Shown: in pieces, positions 26,720 through 36,660 of the stretch
Layout of the letters: every line of letters begins with the position of its first letter
Numbering within the stretch: position 1 is the first letter of the stretch
Assembly (NCBI RefSeq): GCF_001556185.1
Contig: NZ_LSIJ01000028.1
Coordinates: 20,943 to 84,942 of the forward strand
DNA length: 64,000 nt
Source: Sphingomonas sp. CCH10-B3
GTDB lineage: Bacteria; Pseudomonadota; Alphaproteobacteria; Sphingomonadales; Sphingomonadaceae
Reading direction: 5' to 3'
Made by a program: the position numbers and the translations under genes
Notes under the pieces: model-generated
What the model was told of the DNA's origin: nothing
Databases searched by the model: none
Seen by the model: only the letters and a program-made list of their open reading frames with translations

Positions 26720-27466
26720 TTACCCGCGCCAGTCTCCTGCGCTCGCCATCCACAGCGCGACGGTAGCCGCTGCCGCCGTGTCTGCACGCAGGATGCGCGG
26801 GCCGAGGCCGACGCCGACTGCCTGCGGGGTGCTGCGGATCGCGTCGCGCTCGTCGGGCGTGAAGCCGCCTTCGGGGCCGATCAGGATCGCGGCCGGGCCG
26901 GGGCGTGCGGCCATCGCGGCGGCGGCGGGCGCGTCGCCGGTCTCGTCGGCGAAGAACAGCGCGCGCTCCGCCGGCCAGTCGCGCAGCAGCGCGGCGAGCT
27001 TCACCGGTTCGGCAAGTTCGGGCACGGCGGTGCGCCCGCATTGCTCGGCGGCTTCAACCATATGGGCGTAAAGCCGCTCGCCATTGAGCCGATCGACGAT
27101 TGTGCGCGCGGTGACCACCGGCACCAGCCGGGCGACGCCGAGTTCGCAGGCTTTTTCAGCCACCCAGTCGATCCGCCCCTTCTTCAGCGGCGCCGCGCAG
27201 AGCCACAGGTCCGGGACCGTTTCGGTCGCGCGCAATTGCTCGGTGAGCTCGACCGTCAGTGCCTTGCGACCCGCGTCGCGCACCAGCGCGAGCCATTCGC
27301 CGCTCACGCCGTCGAACAGCTTGACCGGATCGCCGGGCTTCAGCCGCATCACTTGCGCGAGATAATGCGCCTGCGGCCCGTCGATCACGCGCAGCCCCGC
27401 AGCCAGCGGCGGCGCGACAAACAGGCGCGGCGTCGATTGCGGGGGCCAGGCAGGCGTGGCGGGCAT
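26720..27466 (-). CDS. rsmE: 16S rRNA (uracil-1498-N3)-methyltransferase RsmE
   Basis: A 248-residue SPOUT methyltransferase that makes m3U1498 in 16S rRNA. It has an N-terminal PUA-like domain (PRLFVAPPL, HYLAQVMRLKPGD) and the C-terminal knot with AILIGPEGGFTPDE and LGPRILRADTAAAATVAL, both diagnostic of RsmE. KKGRIDWVAEKACELGVARL is also typical. ATG 27466. It probably heads a unit with gshA. Confidence 0.94.
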   Translation of the reverse strand: MPATPAWPPQSTPRLFVAPPLAAGLRVIDGPQAHYLAQVMRLKPGDPVKLFDGVSGEWLALVRDAGRKALTVELTEQLRATETVPDLWLCAAPLKKGRIDWVAEKACELGVARLVPVVTARTIVDRLNGERLYAHMVEAAEQCGRTAVPELAEPVKLAALLRDWPAERALFFADETGDAPAAAAMAARPGPAAILIGPEGGFTPDERDAIRSTPQAVGVGLGPRILRADTAAAATVALWMASAGDWRG

Positions 27467-27578
27467 GGTGTGGCCCTAGCGCGACAATCCCGCGCCGTCA
27501 TCTCTCCCCCTAAGTTACTCGGTGTTCACCTTTGGAATTTGATCGGCTAAAGCGGGCGCTTGAACATAGGAAAAGTGC

Positions 27579-29504
27579 ATGTCGACCGAACCCAAAACGC
27601 CGCTGCTCGATCAGGTCCGCTATCCCGCCGACCTGCGCAAGCTGGCCCCCGAGCAGCTTACCCAATTCGCCGACGAGCTGCGGCAGGAAGTGATTGCGGC
27701 GGTTGGCGTTACCGGTGGCCATCTCGGTTCGGGGCTGGGCGTGGTCGAGCTGACGACCGCGATCCATTATGTCTTCAACACCCCCGATGACCGACTGGTG
27801 TGGGACGTTGGCCACCAATGCTATCCGCACAAGATCATCACCGGCCGCCGCGACCGCATCCGCACGCTGCGCATGGGCGGCGGGCTGAGCGGCTTCACCA
27901 AGCGCAGCGAGAGCGAATACGACCCATTCGGTGCGGCGCACTCTTCGACCTCGATTTCGGCCGCGCTCGGTTTTGCCGTTGCCAACAAGCTCGCTGACCA
28001 GCCGGGCAAGGCGATTGCCGTGATCGGCGACGGCGCGATGTCGGCGGGCATGGCCTATGAAGCGATGAACAATGCCGAACAGGCGGGCAACCGGCTGGTC
28101 GTCATCCTGAACGACAATGATATGTCGATCGCGCCGCCCGTTGGCGGCCTGTCGGCCTATCTGTCGCGCATTGTGTCGAGCCGCGAATTCCTCGGCCTGC
28201 GCGATCTGGCGAAGAAGCTTGCCAAGCGGCTGCCGCGGCCGATCGCCGAAGGCCTCAAGAAGACCGACGAATTCGCGCGCGGCATGGCGATGGGCGGCAC
28301 GTTGTTCGAAGAACTCGGCTTCTATTATGTCGGGCCGATCGACGGCCATAACCTCGACCAGCTGATTCCGGTGCTCGAAAACGTCCGCGATGCCGAGGAA
28401 GGCCCGATCCTCGTCCATGTCGTGACCGTAAAGGGCAAGGGCTATGCCCCCGCCGAGGCGGCAGCCGACAAATATCACGGCGTCCAGAAATTCGACGTCA
28501 TCACCGGCACGCAGGTGAAGGCACCGCCGGGACCGCCGGCCTACCAGAATGTCTTCGGCGACGCACTGATCAAGGAAGCCCAGCGCGACCCGACGATCTG
28601 TGCGATCACTGCTGCGATGCCGTCGGGCACCGGCGTCGACCGCTTCGCCAAGGCGTTCCCCGATCGCAGTTTCGACGTGGGCATTGCCGAACAACATGCC
28701 GTGACGTTCGCGGCCGGGCTTGCTGCGCAGGGTATGCGGCCGTTCTGCGCGATCTATTCGACCTTCCTGCAGCGCGCCTATGATCAGGTCGTCCACGATG
28801 TCTGCATCCAGAACCTGCCCGTGCGTTTCGCAATCGACCGCGCTGGTCTGGTCGGCGCCGACGGCTCGACGCACGCCGGATCGTTCGACATCACCTATCT
28901 CGCCACGCTGCCCAACATGGTGGTGATGGCCGCCGCCGACGAAGCCGAGCTGGTGCACATGACGCACACCGCGGCGCTGCACGACAGCGGCCCGATTGCG
29001 GTGCGTTATCCGCGCGGCAGCGGCACCGGCGTGGCGCTGCCCGAAGTTCCGCAGCGGCTCGAAATCGGCAAGGGCCGGATCGTCCGCCAGGGCCACAAGG
29101 TCGCGATCCTGTCGCTCGGCACACGCCTTGCCGAGGCGCTGAAGGCCGCCGACGCGCTCGATGCCAAGGGGCTGTCGACGACGGTCGCCGACTTGCGCTT
29201 CGCCAAGCCGCTCGACGAGGAGCTGATCCGCAAGCTGCTGACGACGCACGAAGTCGCCGTCACGATCGAGGAAGGCGCGGTCGGCGGGCTCGGTGCGCAT
29301 GTGCTGACCTTCGCGAGCGACACCGGGCTGATCGATGCGGGCCTGAAGCTGCGCACGCTGCGGCTGCCGGATCGTTTCCAGGATCAGGACAAGCCCGAAA
29401 AGCAATATGCCGAAGCCGGGCTCGACGCCGATGCAATTATCGATTCGGTGCTGAAGGCGCTGCGCTGGAACGAAGGCGCGGTCGCGGGAGAAGCGCGGGC
29501 GTGA
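27579..29504 (+). CDS. dxs: 1-deoxy-D-xylulose-5-phosphate synthase
   Basis: Condenses pyruvate and glyceraldehyde-3-phosphate in the first step of the MEP isoprenoid pathway, using thiamine diphosphate. The 641-residue transketolase-like protein has [34 protein letters not shown], the ThDP/Mg motif [31 protein letters not shown], and the C-terminal pyrimidine-binding half with [17 protein letters not shown]. It stands at the head of the hopanoid region and its stop overlaps the GTG of the DUF2141 gene (GTGA at 29501-29504). That overlap suggests one transcript dxs, DUF2141, hpnN coupling precursor supply to hopanoid transport. Confidence 0.97.
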   Translation: MSTEPKTPLLDQVRYPADLRKLAPEQLTQFADELRQEVIAAVGVTGGHLGSGLGVVELTTAIHYVFNTPDDRLVWDVGHQCYPHKIITGRRDRIRTLRMGGGLSGFTKRSESEYDPFGAAHSSTSISAALGFAVANKLADQPGKAIAVIGDGAMSAGMAYEAMNNAEQAGNRLVVILNDNDMSIAPPVGGLSAYLSRIVSSREFLGLRDLAKKLAKRLPRPIAEGLKKTDEFARGMAMGGTLFEELGFYYVGPIDGHNLDQLIPVLENVRDAEEGPILVHVVTVKGKGYAPAEAAADKYHGVQKFDVITGTQVKAPPGPPAYQNVFGDALIKEAQRDPTICAITAAMPSGTGVDRFAKAFPDRSFDVGIAEQHAVTFAAGLAAQGMRPFCAIYSTFLQRAYDQVVHDVCIQNLPVRFAIDRAGLVGADGSTHAGSFDITYLATLPNMVVMAAADEAELVHMTHTAALHDSGPIAVRYPRGSGTGVALPEVPQRLEIGKGRIVRQGHKVAILSLGTRLAEALKAADALDAKGLSTTVADLRFAKPLDEELIRKLLTTHEVAVTIEEGAVGGLGAHVLTFASDTGLIDAGLKLRTLRLPDRFQDQDKPEKQYAEAGLDADAIIDSVLKALRWNEGAVAGEARA

Positions 29505-29962
29505 ACAAAATCCTATTGCTGGCGGGGGGCGCGGCGTGCCTCGTCGCGCCGGGCGCTCTTGCGGCTGCGCGTCCGGGTCAGGCTGGCGCGGTGCTGACGA
29601 TCACCATCACCAACATCCGCGCGACGACGGGCAAGGTGCATGTCGATCTGTGCCGCCAGACCGAGTTTCTGAAGACCTGCGCGGTTATCGCCGAAACCAA
29701 GCCGGTGCGCGGCACGACGGTGATCACGCTGCCCAATGTCCAGCCCGGCGACTATGCCGTGCAGGCGACCTATGACCAGAATGGCAATGGCAAGGTCGAC
29801 CGCGGACTGTTCGGCATTCCCAAGGAAGGCGTCGGCTTTTCGAACGATGCGCCGATTCGGCTCGGTCCGCCGAGCTGGAAGGACGCTGTCTTTAACGTGA
29901 GCGGCGACAAGGCGATCACGCTGCGGATGCGCTATTTCAGCGGCGGGGATAACAAGCCCTGA
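29501..29962 (+). CDS. DUF2141 exported protein
   Basis: A 153-residue secreted protein with a signal peptide ([21 protein letters not shown]) and a DUF2141 beta-sandwich: [40 protein letters not shown] and the hallmark [14 protein letters not shown]. The function of the family is unknown. The GTG start overlaps the dxs stop and its own stop (29960-29962) overlaps the probable start of hpnN, so translation of three genes is likely coupled. Confidence 0.85.
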   Translation: MNKILLLAGGAACLVAPGALAAARPGQAGAVLTITITNIRATTGKVHVDLCRQTEFLKTCAVIAETKPVRGTTVITLPNVQPGDYAVQATYDQNGNGKVDRGLFGIPKEGVGFSNDAPIRLGPPSWKDAVFNVSGDKAITLRMRYFSGGDNKP

Positions 29963-32562
29963 CCGAGGCGGCAGCCACGGCCATCCATCGGATCGTCGCG
30001 TTCAGCGCGCGGCGTGCGTGGCTATTGTTGCTTGCGTTGATGCTGGCAACGGTCGGCGCGGGCTGGTTCGCTGCGAACAATTTCGCGATGACCACCGACA
30101 CGCAGGCGCTGATTTCGCCCAAGGTCGCGTGGCGCGTGAACGAGGCCGCGGTCAACAAGGCCTTCCCGCAACAGGCGCTGACCATTTTGGTGATCGTCGA
30201 CGGCAAGACGCCTGAGCTCGCCGAACTCGCGACGGCGCGGCTCGCCGAACGGCTGGCAAGCGACAAAGCGCAGTTCCAGAGCGTCAAGCGGCCGGACGGC
30301 GGCACATGGCTATCGCAACATGGCTTGCTGTTCGGCTCGGTCGCAGAAGTCCGCTCGACCACGCAATCGCTGATCGCCGCGCAGCCGTTGCTCGGGCCGC
30401 TTGCTGCCGATCCGTCGCTGCGCGGGATCGCGGGGGCGTTCGGGACGATCCTGACCGGCGTCGAGAATGGATCGGCCAAGCTTGCCGATGTCGACCGGCC
30501 GATGGTGGCGCTCGACGATGCGCTGACGAAAGTCGAAGCGGGCAAGCCGGCCTATTTCTCGTGGCAGGGGTTGTTCGCCAAGGATGGACCCGCCCCGCCG
30601 ACGCGGCGGCTGATCCTCGCCAAGCCGGTGCTCGACTTCGCTTCGCTCAAGCCGGGCGAGAAGGCCGTCGCCGCGATCAACGACGCCGCGCGCGACATGA
30701 AGTTCGACCCTGCTCACGGCGTCCGGGTGCAGGTGACCGGCGACGTGCCACTCAATGACGAGGAATTTTCGTCGCTTGAGGAGAATATCGGCATCGTCGG
30801 GCTGATCATGGCGCTGGCGATGCTGGTGACGCTGTGGTTCGCGACCAAATCGGCCAAGATCGTGACGGCGATCGTCGTCACCATTGTCGCGGGGTTGGTG
30901 ATCGCAACCGCCGTGGGGCTGGCGGCGGTGGGGACGCTCAACCTGATCTCGGTCGCGTTCATTCCGCTGTTCGTCGGGCTCGGCGTCGATTTCGGCATCC
31001 AGATCAGCGTGCGGTTCAACCATGAGCGGGCAGAAGGTGCAGCGACTGCCGAGGCGCTGGAGAATGCCGCTGCCGCGCTCGGCGCGCCCTTGTCGCTGGC
31101 GGCAGGGGCGGTGTTCCTAGGGTTCGGCGCCTTCCTGCCGACGGATTATGTCGGTATTTCCGAACTCGGCATCATCGCCGGGCTGGGGATGGTGATTGCG
31201 CTTGCGCTGTCGGTGACCCTGCTGCCCGCGCTGATCATGCTGCTGAAACCCGGTCGCCCGACCCGCGAAGTTGGTTTTGCCGAAGCCGCCCCGCTCGACC
31301 ATTGGCTCGCACGCCACCGCAAGGCCGTGCTCTGGGCGTTCGGTCTGTCGATGGCGGGGTCGATCGCGCTGCTGCCGCTGGTCGATTTCGACTTCAACCC
31401 GCTGCACCTGCGCAATCCGAACGGCCCGGCGATGAAGTCGCTCGCCGACCTGATGCGCGATCCGCTGCGCACGCCCAACACCATCTATGTGCTCGCGGAC
31501 AACGCCGATGCCGCGCGGGCGATCGCCGATCGTGCGGGCAAGCTTCCCGAAGTCGCCCAAGCCGTCGCGGTCGACAGCTATATCCCTGAGCAGCAGGATG
31601 AAAAGCTTGCGCTGGTGCAGGATGCGTCGCTGCTGCTCGACCTGACGCTCAATCCGTTCGATGTCGCGGCACCCCCCAGCGATGCCGAGACCGTCGCCGC
31701 GCTGGCCGCGACGCGCGACCAGCTTGCCCGCGTCGCCGCGACGCAGACCGGTCCTGCCGCCGCACATGCCAAGGCGCTGGCGGCCACGCTTGGACGGCTG
31801 GCTGCGGCCAAGCCCGAAGTGCGCGCGCGCGCGAGCGAGGTGCTGGTGACGCCGCTGGGGGTGATGCTCGATCAGGCGCGCTCGGCGCTACAGGCAAGCA
31901 CCGTGACACGCGACACGCTGCCCCCCGAAATTGTCGAGGATTGGATTGCCAAGGACGGGCGCGCGCGGGTGCAAATTTTCCCCAGGGGCGACAGCAACGA
32001 CAATCGCGTGTTGACGCGCTTCACCGCCGTCGTTGCCAAGATCGCCCCGACCGCAACCGGCCTGCCGGTCGCGACGCAGGAAGCGGCGCGGACGGTCGCC
32101 TGGGCGTTCGTCCAGGCCGGGATCATCGCGCTCGCGCTGGTCAGCCTGCTGCTGTGGATCGTGCTGCGCGACCTCCGCGAAGTCGCCTTCACGCTGGCAC
32201 CCGTCGTGCTGTCGGGCTTCCTGACGCTCGGCAGCTGCGTGCTGATCGGCCAGCCAATCAACTTTGCCAACATCATTGCCTTCCCGTTGCTGTTCGGGGT
32301 CGGCGTCGCGTTCCACATCTATTTCGTGATGGCGTGGCGCGGCGGTGCGACCGACCTGCTCCAGTCGAGCCTCGCGCGCGCGGTGTTGTTTTCGGCGCTC
32401 GCGACCGGCAGTGCGTTCGGCGCGCTCTGGCTATCCTATCATCCCGGCACGGCGAGCATGGGCAAGATCCTGATGATTTCGCTGGCGTGGACGCTCGTCT
32501 GCGCGCTGATCTTCGAGCCGGCGCTGCTCGGCCCGCCGCGTCAGATCCGCCAGTCGGAATAA
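29959..32562 (+). CDS. hpnN: Hopanoid RND (MMPL-type) transporter HpnN
   Basis: An inner-membrane RND permease that in Rhodopseudomonas is needed to move hopanoids to the outer membrane. It has about 12 helices in two halves, each preceded by a periplasmic domain; MMPL-like segments are ISVAFIPLFVGLGVDFGIQI and INFANIIAFPLLFGVGVAFH, and SVRFNHERAEGAAT precedes a helix hairpin. The start is unusual. The first TTG (30025) lies inside the first membrane helix and the first ATG (30040) is deeper still, while the conserved-looking N-terminus [20 protein letters not shown] extends in frame back to a CTG at 29959 that overlaps the upstream TGA. I give the CTG as the likely start. The 3' end overlaps the converging mlaA by 22 bases. 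Confidence 0.85.
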   Translation: MTEAAATAIHRIVAFSARRAWLLLLALMLATVGAGWFAANNFAMTTDTQALISPKVAWRVNEAAVNKAFPQQALTILVIVDGKTPELAELATARLAERLASDKAQFQSVKRPDGGTWLSQHGLLFGSVAEVRSTTQSLIAAQPLLGPLAADPSLRGIAGAFGTILTGVENGSAKLADVDRPMVALDDALTKVEAGKPAYFSWQGLFAKDGPAPPTRRLILAKPVLDFASLKPGEKAVAAINDAARDMKFDPAHGVRVQVTGDVPLNDEEFSSLEENIGIVGLIMALAMLVTLWFATKSAKIVTAIVVTIVAGLVIATAVGLAAVGTLNLISVAFIPLFVGLGVDFGIQISVRFNHERAEGAATAEALENAAAALGAPLSLAAGAVFLGFGAFLPTDYVGISELGIIAGLGMVIALALSVTLLPALIMLLKPGRPTREVGFAEAAPLDHWLARHRKAVLWAFGLSMAGSIALLPLVDFDFNPLHLRNPNGPAMKSLADLMRDPLRTPNTIYVLADNADAARAIADRAGKLPEVAQAVAVDSYIPEQQDEKLALVQDASLLLDLTLNPFDVAAPPSDAETVAALAATRDQLARVAATQTGPAAAHAKALAATLGRLAAAKPEVRARASEVLVTPLGVMLDQARSALQASTVTRDTLPPEIVEDWIAKDGRARVQIFPRGDSNDNRVLTRFTAVVAKIAPTATGLPVATQEAARTVAWAFVQAGIIALALVSLLLWIVLRDLREVAFTLAPVVLSGFLTLGSCVLIGQPINFANIIAFPLLFGVGVAFHIYFVMAWRGGATDLLQSSLARAVLFSALATGSAFGALWLSYHPGTASMGKILMISLAWTLVCALIFEPALLGPPRQIRQSE

Positions 32563-33599
32563 GTTACGAACGCCAGCGTCGCACCTTGCGGCGTGGGCGT
32601 GGGCGTGGGCGTCGGCGTGGTCGCGGGCACCGGATCTGCGGGCGCGGCATCGCTCGGCGGCGTCGGCTCCGCAGCGGGCGGCGTGCTATCGCCGGGCTTG
32701 GCTTCGGGATCGGCAAGCGGGTCGGCCAGCGGATCGTCGAGCGGGGACGCCGTTGCCTCGCCGCGGACCTCGGCAACCTCCAGCGCGCGATTCTGCAGAT
32801 AAACCGAACGCAGCGTCGCATAGGGATCAGCGGCACCGTCCAGCAAGGCCTTCAACTGCGCATCCGATTCGACGCGCAGGTCGAGCCCGCCGAACACGCC
32901 GCGCGGGACCTGATACTCCAGCCGGTCGAACGGCTTGCCGACGCCCAGCGGCAGGACGAGGCCATCGCCCTGCGCCCCGACGAAATCGCGCAACGTCGAC
33001 GGCCCGAAGAACGGCAGGAACACATAAGGTCCCGACTTGACTCCGTAGCGCGCGAGCGTGTTGCCAAAGCCATTGTCGCGGTGCGGCAGTCCATCGTCCT
33101 TGGCAAGATCGAGCAGGCCGCCGATGCCCGCAGTCGAATTGATCAGGAACCGCGCAAAGGTCTTGATCGCGCGCTTGGGCTTGAGCTGGAGCAGATCGTT
33201 CAGGAACACGATCGGCTCGGTCAGGTTCGAAAAGAAATGGCGCAGTCCGCCGCGCACCGGCTTGGGCACGACGGCCTTGTAGGCGAAGGCAACCGGACGG
33301 AACACCGCGCGGTCGAAGCCCCGGTTCAGCCGGAACATCGCCCGGTTGAAGCCTTCCCACGGGTCGCCCTTGGCATGGATACGGCGCGCCGGTGGTTCGG
33401 CGATCGACAGCGGTGCAGGGCTTTGCTGATCGACCGATGGAGGCGCGGCCGCTGGGGCAGGTGCGGCGCCCGGGACAGCGGGGGAGGCGGCCTGATCGGC
33501 GTTGGCCGGTGGCGTCGCGGCCTGCTGGCCGGGCACGCCGCCCGACGCCAGCATCAACGCGATGACAAGCTCGCTCCCGGTACCGGTCAGGCCCCCCAT
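32541..33599 (-). CDS. mlaA: MlaA/VacJ-family outer-membrane lipid transport protein
   Basis: A 352-residue MlaA-like protein. In the Mla system MlaA sits in the outer membrane and removes mislocalised phospholipid to the periplasmic carrier MlaC. The core is clear: [68 protein letters not shown] and [14 protein letters not shown]. The N-terminus is hydrophobic ([13 protein letters not shown]) but lacks a clear lipobox, followed by a Pro/Ala-rich linker. The C-terminus is a low-complexity tail with [11 protein letters not shown] and a [10 protein letters not shown] run. It starts 5 bases after the hpnM stop, forming an mlaC-mlaA-like pair. Confidence 0.88.
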   Translation of the reverse strand: MGGLTGTGSELVIALMLASGGVPGQQAATPPANADQAASPAVPGAAPAPAAAPPSVDQQSPAPLSIAEPPARRIHAKGDPWEGFNRAMFRLNRGFDRAVFRPVAFAYKAVVPKPVRGGLRHFFSNLTEPIVFLNDLLQLKPKRAIKTFARFLINSTAGIGGLLDLAKDDGLPHRDNGFGNTLARYGVKSGPYVFLPFFGPSTLRDFVGAQGDGLVLPLGVGKPFDRLEYQVPRGVFGGLDLRVESDAQLKALLDGAADPYATLRSVYLQNRALEVAEVRGEATASPLDDPLADPLADPEAKPGDSTPPAAEPTPPSDAAPADPVPATTPTPTPTPTPQGATLAFVTYSDWRI

Positions 33600-33604
33600 G
33601 CCGA

Positions 33605-34234
33605 TCAGCGCTTGTCGGCGAGCGCGTTGATATGGCTGACCAGCGCCGACGGCCCGCCGCGCGCCAGAATCGCTTCGAAATCCGCACGGCGCGTGGTCAG
33701 CTGGCTGATCGCGTTCCGGAAATAGACGTCGCTGATCTTCCAGTCGCTGCCGACCTGATGCACGCGGTAAGCGATCATCACCGGCGCCTCGCGCGGCGCG
33801 GTCAGCGTGGTGCGGACCAGCCGGTCACCGCCGCGCGCGTCGACCTTGGGGTCGATCATGAATGCCTGGCCCGACCAGTCATCGAAATTGCGCGCATATT
33901 CGTTGATCGTCAGCTTGCGGAATGCCGCCTGCAGCGCGGCGCGCTCGGCGGGCGAGGCCTTGACCCACGGCGGGCCGACCGCGAGCCGGGTCATCAGCGG
34001 CAGATCGAAGGCACGGTCGATGACAGGCGCGATCTGCGCGGCGCGCCCGGCAAGGCCAAGCTTCTTGCCGTTCTTCATGATCGCGATCAGCCCGTCGTCG
34101 AGCGCCTGCACCGGCGCGCGCGCGGCATCGGGCGCTTGTGCCGGGGCGGCCACCGCGATCGTCAGCGCGACGGCGATCGGGGCGACGGCTGCGCCGCGCG
34201 CCAGCGACCGGGGCAGGGAAAAGCGGATCATCAT
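33605..34234 (-). CDS. hpnM: Hopanoid-associated periplasmic protein HpnM (MlaC/Ttg2D family)
   Basis: A 209-residue exported lipid-binding protein of the MlaC family; members in hopanoid clusters are named HpnM. It has a signal sequence ([20 protein letters not shown]) and the family core [36 protein letters not shown], then [25 protein letters not shown] lies just before two tandem ATGs (34234 and 34231). The frame is open far upstream, but that is antisense to ispH. It pairs with mlaA and faces hpnN, consistent with a shared role in moving hopanoids or phospholipids across the periplasm. It is divergent from ispH. Confidence 0.85.
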   Translation of the reverse strand: MMIRFSLPRSLARGAAVAPIAVALTIAVAAPAQAPDAARAPVQALDDGLIAIMKNGKKLGLAGRAAQIAPVIDRAFDLPLMTRLAVGPPWVKASPAERAALQAAFRKLTINEYARNFDDWSGQAFMIDPKVDARGGDRLVRTTLTAPREAPVMIAYRVHQVGSDWKISDVYFRNAISQLTTRRADFEAILARGGPSALVSHINALADKR

Positions 34235-34528
34235 CAAACTCCTGCAGTGATTGGGGCGATAAAGAGGTGCGTCATTGGCGTCCACCCCCTGAACCCAAGC
34301 TTGCGGAAACCGGCACCAACGCGGCTCTTTTGCGTGCGATGCATGGTGGCTGGTTTGCGGTGGCGAGTGATCGGGCCGGATTTTGCTTTTTTTCTTGCCG
34401 CACTGCACTATTATGGCCGCTGCCTTTTTAAGGCCGGGGCATGGGTCAAGGATGGTCACGATGTTGCCCGATTCGTCTCGGAAAGAGCTCGGGCAGCGGC
34501 TCTTGGGGGTAGGGAAAGGGACTATTCC
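34235..34528. promoter_or_regulatory. Divergent intergenic region between hpnM and ispH
   Basis: The 294 bases between the hpnM and ispH starts are the longest gene-free stretch here. They are noticeably less GC-rich in the middle (an ATTTTGCTTTTTTTCTTGCC segment near 34380-34400, with ACTATTATGG just after), as expected for promoters serving both directions. I could not assign a reliable -35/-10 pair. The reading frame of ispH stays open through it, but the translation is not conserved-looking. Confidence 0.45.
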
Positions 34529-35503
34529 TTGGAAGTAATTCTGGCAAAGCCGCGTGGATTTTGCGCTGGCGTCGTGCGCGCGATCGAAATCGTCGAGCGT
34601 GCCCTCGATCGCTATGGCGCGCCCGTTTATGTGCGGCATGAGATCGTTCATAACCGTCACGTCGTGAATAAGTTGCAGCGCAAGGGCGCGATTTTCGTCG
34701 AGGAACTCGACGAAATCCCCGACGGCGCGCGCACGATTTTCAGCGCGCACGGCGTGTCGCGTGCGATTGAAAGCGAGGCCGAGCGGCGCGGGCTGCCGGT
34801 GCTCGACGCCACCTGCCCGCTGGTCACCAAGGTGCATATCCAAGGTCGCCGCTATGCGAGCCAGGGGCGTGCGATCGTGCTGATCGGCCATGCCGGCCAT
34901 GCCGAGGTCGAAGGCACGATCGGCCAGATCGGCACGCCGGTATATCTGGTGTCGACCGAAGCCGATGTCGCGGCGCTGACGCTCGCCGATGATGCGCCGG
35001 TCGCTTACATCACCCAGACGACGCTGTCGGTCGATGACACGCGCAGCGTGATTGCGGCGCTCGAAGCGCGCTTTACCGACCTCGTCGGCCCCGATGTCAC
35101 CGAGATCTGCTATGCGACGCAAAACCGCCAGACCGCCGTGCGCGATCTGTGTCGGGTGGTCGATCTGCTGCTCGTGGTCGGCGCCGAAAATTCGTCGAAC
35201 TCCAATCGTCTGCGCGAGATCGGCGTCGATGAAGGCCTGCCGAGCTATCTCGTTGCCGATGGGTCGGCGATCGATCCGGCGTGGTTCGATGGCGTCGAGG
35301 TCGTCGGGCTCACGGCCGGCGCATCGGCGCCTGACGAATTGGTCGACAGCGTTATCGCCGCGCTCGGCAATCTCGGCCCCGTCAAGGTCTCGCAACTCGA
35401 CGGCATCGAGGAAAGAGTGGAATTCAGCCTGCCTTCTGAGCTAAGGCACGCCGCTCCCGCGCATCACACCGCCATCGAACCCGCCAAAGTGTCGGCGGCA
35501 TAG
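34529..35503 (+). CDS. ispH: 4-hydroxy-3-methylbut-2-enyl diphosphate reductase (IspH)
   Basis: Last enzyme of the MEP pathway, producing IPP and DMAPP with a 4Fe-4S cluster. In the 324-residue form the cluster Cys residues are in [14 protein letters not shown] (Cys12), [12 protein letters not shown] and [11 protein letters not shown]. Also visible are [24 protein letters not shown] and [13 protein letters not shown]. The start is a TTG at 34529 with GAAAGGG upstream: it gives the usual IspH N-terminus ([11 protein letters not shown]), whereas the ATGs further upstream add non-conserved sequence. hpnH follows after 11 bases, so C5-unit supply and hopanoid side-chain synthesis are probably co-transcribed. 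Confidence 0.95.
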   Translation: MEVILAKPRGFCAGVVRAIEIVERALDRYGAPVYVRHEIVHNRHVVNKLQRKGAIFVEELDEIPDGARTIFSAHGVSRAIESEAERRGLPVLDATCPLVTKVHIQGRRYASQGRAIVLIGHAGHAEVEGTIGQIGTPVYLVSTEADVAALTLADDAPVAYITQTTLSVDDTRSVIAALEARFTDLVGPDVTEICYATQNRQTAVRDLCRVVDLLLVVGAENSSNSNRLREIGVDEGLPSYLVADGSAIDPAWFDGVEVVGLTAGASAPDELVDSVIAALGNLGPVKVSQLDGIEERVEFSLPSELRHAAPAHHTAIEPAKVSAA

Positions 35504-35514
35504 GAAATCATCCC

Positions 35515-36660
35515 ATGAGTCTTCCGCTATCGCTGCTCGCCCGGATCGGCAGCTACACCGTCAGGAATGAATTCAGCGGTCGCAAATACCCGCTGGTCCT
35601 GATGCTCGAGCCGCTGCTGCGCTGCAATCTCGCGTGCCCCGGCTGCGGCAAGATCGATTACCCCGATGCGATTCTCAACCAGCGGCTGAGCGTGCAGCAA
35701 TGCATGGACGCGATCGACGAATGCGGCGCGCCTGCCGTCTCGATCGCGGGCGGCGAACCGCTGCTGCACCGCGACATGCCCAAGATTGTCGAGGGTTATA
35801 TCGCGAAGAAGAAGTTCGTCATCCTGTGCACCAACGCGCTGCTGCTGAAAAAGAAGATCGACGACTATAAGCCCTCGACCTTCTTCACCTGGTCGATCCA
35901 CCTTGATGGCGACAAGGGCATGCACGACCATGCGGTCGATCAGGAAGGCACTTACGAAGTCGCGATCGAAGCGATTGAAATGGCGAAGGCGCGCGGTTTC
36001 CGTGTGCAGGTGAACTGCACCGTGTTCGACGGTGCCGATCCCGCACGGCTCGCGGCGTTCTTCGACGAGATGGAAAAGCGCGGTGTCGAGATCACGATTT
36101 CGCCCGGCTACTCGTACGAGCGTGCTGCCGATCAGGAGCATTTCCTGACACGCGAACGCACCAAGAATTTCTTCCGCGACGTGTTCCGTCTTGGCGACGG
36201 CGGCAAGAAATGGACTTTCACCAATTCGCCGCTGTTCCTCGACTTCCTCGCGGGCAACCAGACCTATGAATGCACGCCCTGGTCGATGCCGCTGCGCACC
36301 GTCTTCGGCTGGCAGAAGCCCTGCTATCTGGTCGGCGAAGGCTATGTCGACACCTTCGCCGAGTTGATGGAAGGCACCGACTGGGACCAGTACGGCGTCG
36401 GCAAGTACGAGAAATGCTCGAACTGCATGGTGCATTGCGGGTTCGAAGGGACGGCGGCGAGCGATTCGATCCGCAACCCGCTGAAGATGTTCCAGATCGG
36501 CCGCAAGGGCATCCGCACCGAAGGTCCGATGGCCCCCGACATCGACTTGTCGAATGCGCGCAAGGCGCAGGACGTCCACTCGCTCCACGTCGAGCGCGAG
36601 CTGGAGAAGATCAAGGCCGCCGATCCCGAAGGTTATAAGCGGGTGCAGCGCGCGGCTTAA
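35515..36660 (+). CDS. hpnH: Adenosyl-hopane synthase HpnH (radical SAM)
   Basis: HpnH adds a 5'-deoxyadenosyl group to diploptene, giving adenosylhopane, the precursor of all side-chain-extended hopanoids. The 381-residue radical SAM enzyme has the cluster motif CNLACPGC (Cys37, Cys41, Cys44), a GGEPLL motif for SAM binding, and a C-terminal Cys cluster CSNCMVHCGFEG typical of HpnH and related SPASM-like proteins. It follows ispH closely. Its TAA stop overlaps the TAA of the opposing hpnG in a TTAA palindrome (36657-36660). Confidence 0.97.
   Translation: MSLPLSLLARIGSYTVRNEFSGRKYPLVLMLEPLLRCNLACPGCGKIDYPDAILNQRLSVQQCMDAIDECGAPAVSIAGGEPLLHRDMPKIVEGYIAKKKFVILCTNALLLKKKIDDYKPSTFFTWSIHLDGDKGMHDHAVDQEGTYEVAIEAIEMAKARGFRVQVNCTVFDGADPARLAAFFDEMEKRGVEITISPGYSYERAADQEHFLTRERTKNFFRDVFRLGDGGKKWTFTNSPLFLDFLAGNQTYECTPWSMPLRTVFGWQKPCYLVGEGYVDTFAELMEGTDWDQYGVGKYEKCSNCMVHCGFEGTAASDSIRNPLKMFQIGRKGIRTEGPMAPDIDLSNARKAQDVHSLHVERELEKIKAADPEGYKRVQRAA

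Noticed and set aside
27510..29405. A 631-codon minus-strand frame opposite dxs
   Set aside because: dxs is complete with all motifs, and the antisense product has no recognisable domain.
34235..34528. A small gene or N-terminal extension of ispH in the divergent region
   Set aside because: The frame is open but lacks a good ribosome site or conserved sequence; the IspH N-terminus is well placed at TTG 34529.
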